64,000 nt of DNA from positions 372,001 through 436,000 of the forward strand of contig NZ_CP056030.1 of assembly GCF_013374995.1 (NCBI RefSeq), written 5' to 3'. The stretch's first letter is position 1; each line of letters starts with the position of its first letter. Made by a program: the position numbers and the translations under genes. The notes beneath the pieces were generated by a model that was not told the origin of the DNA, did not search any database, and worked only from the letters and a program-made list of their open reading frames with translations. Below are positions 62,641-64,000 of the stretch, piece after piece. Source of the stretch: Pseudomonas eucalypticola. GTDB taxonomy: Bacteria > Pseudomonadota > Gammaproteobacteria > Pseudomonadales > Pseudomonadaceae.

Positions 62641-64000
62641 GTGACCGACAAAGCTCAAACCAAATACCGTGATGTCGAAATCCGCGCCGCCCGCGGTAAC
62701 AAGCTGACCGCCAAGAGCTGGCTGACCGAAGCGCCGCTGCGCATGCTGATGAACAACCTCGACCCGCAGGTGGCCGAGAACCCCAAGGAGTTGGTGGTTT
62801 ACGGTGGTATTGGCCGCGCCGCGCGCAATTGGGAGTGCTATGACAAGATCGTCGAGAGCCTCACGAACCTCAATGACGATGAAACCCTGCTGGTGCAGTC
62901 GGGCAAGCCGGTAGGCGTGTTCAAGACCCACAGCAACGCCCCTCGCGTGTTGATCGCCAACTCCAACCTGGTGCCGCACTGGGCCAACTGGGAGCATTTC
63001 AACGAACTGGACGCCAAGGGCCTGGCCATGTACGGCCAGATGACCGCTGGCAGCTGGATCTACATCGGCAGCCAAGGCATCGTCCAGGGCACCTATGAAA
63101 CCTTCGTCGAGGCTGGTCGCCAGCACTACAACGGCAACCTGAAGGGCAAGTGGGTACTGACCGCCGGCCTGGGCGGCATGGGCGGTGCGCAACCATTAGC
63201 CGCGACCCTCGCCGGGGCGTGCTCGCTGAACATCGAGTGCCAGCAAAGCCGCATCGATTTCCGCCTGGCCAGCCGCTATGTCGACGAGCAGGCCACTGAC
63301 CTGGACGACGCCTTGGCCCGCATCGCCCGGTATACCGCCGAGGGCAAGGCGACTTCCATCGCGCTGCTGGGCAACGCTGCCGAAATCCTGCCGGAGCTGG
63401 TCAAGCGTGGCGTGCGCCCCGACATGGTCACCGACCAGACCAGCGCCCACGACCCGCTCAACGGCTACCTGCCTGCTGGCTGGACCTGGGAGCAATACCG
63501 CGACCGCGCCCAGACCGAGCCCGCTGCCGTGGTCAAGGCCGCCAAGCAGTCCATGGCCGTGCACGTACAGGCCATGCTCGATTTCCAGAAGCAGGGCATC
63601 CCGACGTTCGACTACGGCAATAACATCCGCCAGATGGCCAAGGAAGAGGGCGTGGCCAACGCTTTCGATTTCCCTGGCTTCGTGCCTGCCTATATCCGCC
63701 CGCTGTTCTGCCGCGGCATCGGTCCGTTCCGCTGGGCGGCGCTGTCAGGTGACGCCCAGGACATCTACAAGACCGACGCCAAGGTCAAGGAGCTGATCCC
63801 CGACGACGATCACCTGCACAACTGGCTGGACATGGCCCGTGAACGCATCAGCTTCCAGGGCCTGCCCGCACGTATCTGCTGGGTAGGCCTGGGCCAGCGC
63901 GCGAAGCTGGGCCTGGCGTTCAACGAGATGGTGCGCCGTGGCGAGCTGTCGGCCCCGGTGGTGATTGGCCGTGACCACCTGGACTCCGGCTCGGTAGCCA
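62641..64000 (+). CDS. hutU: Urocanate hydratase HutU, 3' end beyond window
   Basis: The gene begins at GTG 62641, after AGAGGAG, and is cut off at the window edge after 453 codons of a usual about 555. It reads [20 protein letters not shown] and shows the NAD-dependent urocanase pattern: [40 protein letters not shown] and [20 protein letters not shown], with the active-site Cys in [20 protein letters not shown]. It converts urocanate to imidazolone propionate, the second step of histidine breakdown. The rest of the hut operon is probably downstream. Confidence 0.97.
   Translation, partial: MTDKAQTKYRDVEIRAARGNKLTAKSWLTEAPLRMLMNNLDPQVAENPKELVVYGGIGRAARNWECYDKIVESLTNLNDDETLLVQSGKPVGVFKTHSNAPRVLIANSNLVPHWANWEHFNELDAKGLAMYGQMTAGSWIYIGSQGIVQGTYETFVEAGRQHYNGNLKGKWVLTAGLGGMGGAQPLAATLAGACSLNIECQQSRIDFRLASRYVDEQATDLDDALARIARYTAEGKATSIALLGNAAEILPELVKRGVRPDMVTDQTSAHDPLNGYLPAGWTWEQYRDRAQTEPAAVVKAAKQSMAVHVQAMLDFQKQGIPTFDYGNNIRQMAKEEGVANAFDFPGFVPAYIRPLFCRGIGPFRWAALSGDAQDIYKTDAKVKELIPDDDHLHNWLDMARERISFQGLPARICWVGLGQRAKLGLAFNEMVRRGELSAPVVIGRDHLDSGSVA

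Overview
The window is GC-rich gammaproteobacterial chromosome and fits the Pseudomonas putida group. The core genes (hisBHAF, glnA-ntrBC, typA, thiI, glgP, fbp, secB, gpmI, hut, a gabP-type permease, mutY-yggX) are Pseudomonas-like in sequence, and glnA, hutU and the permease carry sigma54-type promoters. REP-type palindromes around the core CTGTGGGACCGGGCGAAGCTCGGGAA point the same way. The species assignment is inferred; no search was run.

Region 1 (1-10,510) is an accessory island ending at a tRNA-Thr gene. From left to right it holds:
- an incomplete gene coupled to a small membrane protein;
- a cluster of DnaA-box-like nonamers;
- a divergent regulator pair with an XRE repressor and a palindromic operator array;
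- a frameshifted DUF2442-like pseudogene;
- a RelBE-type toxin-antitoxin pair;
- a Septu-like ATPase + HNH nuclease pair;
- a stand-alone SIR2-domain protein, probably an NAD-consuming anti-phage effector;
- a small integrase-associated protein and the C-terminal stub of one tyrosine recombinase;
- an IS3-family element;
- a P4-type tRNA integrase that lost its C-terminus, including the catalytic tyrosine.
The IS lies between fragments of two unrelated integrases without a visible target duplication, so it probably marks a deletion. It also carries a D-to-E change in its transposase active site. The defence genes are AT-richer than the flanks, and a dispersed imperfect repeat lies near them.

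Region 2 (10,780-25,800) is core metabolism and transport. It holds a methyltransferase plus a basic amino-acid ABC transporter operon (minus strand), a GABA-type permease with a sigma54 promoter, a cupin, and a small cluster with two left-handed beta-helix acyltransferases. tRNA-Phe, yggX-mutY-asmA and an OFA-family MFS transporter follow.

Region 3 (25,900-37,400) holds the histidine operon hisB-hisH-DUF2164-hisA-hisF, an orphan periplasmic binding protein, and an envelope block (YibQ-like deacetylase, CtpA-like protease, EnvC-like activator). gpmI, a rhodanese-like protein, grxC, secB and trmL complete it. Region 4 (37,400-48,300) is nitrogen control and stress: ntrC-ntrB, two DUF4124 proteins, a periplasmic chorismate mutase, glnA with a sigma54/NtrC-type control region, thiI, typA and a YkgJ-type protein.

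Region 5 (48,500-64,000) holds glgP, a DUF2339/DUF3999 membrane pair, fbp, a dCache chemoreceptor, two small lipoproteins and the histidine-utilisation locus. In that locus hutF diverges from hutC-hutD, and hutU runs off the window end. The hutU control region combines a sigma54 promoter, an overlapping HutC-type operator and an upstream TGTTACCGA element. The same element stands at nearly the same distance upstream of the permease gene in region 2.
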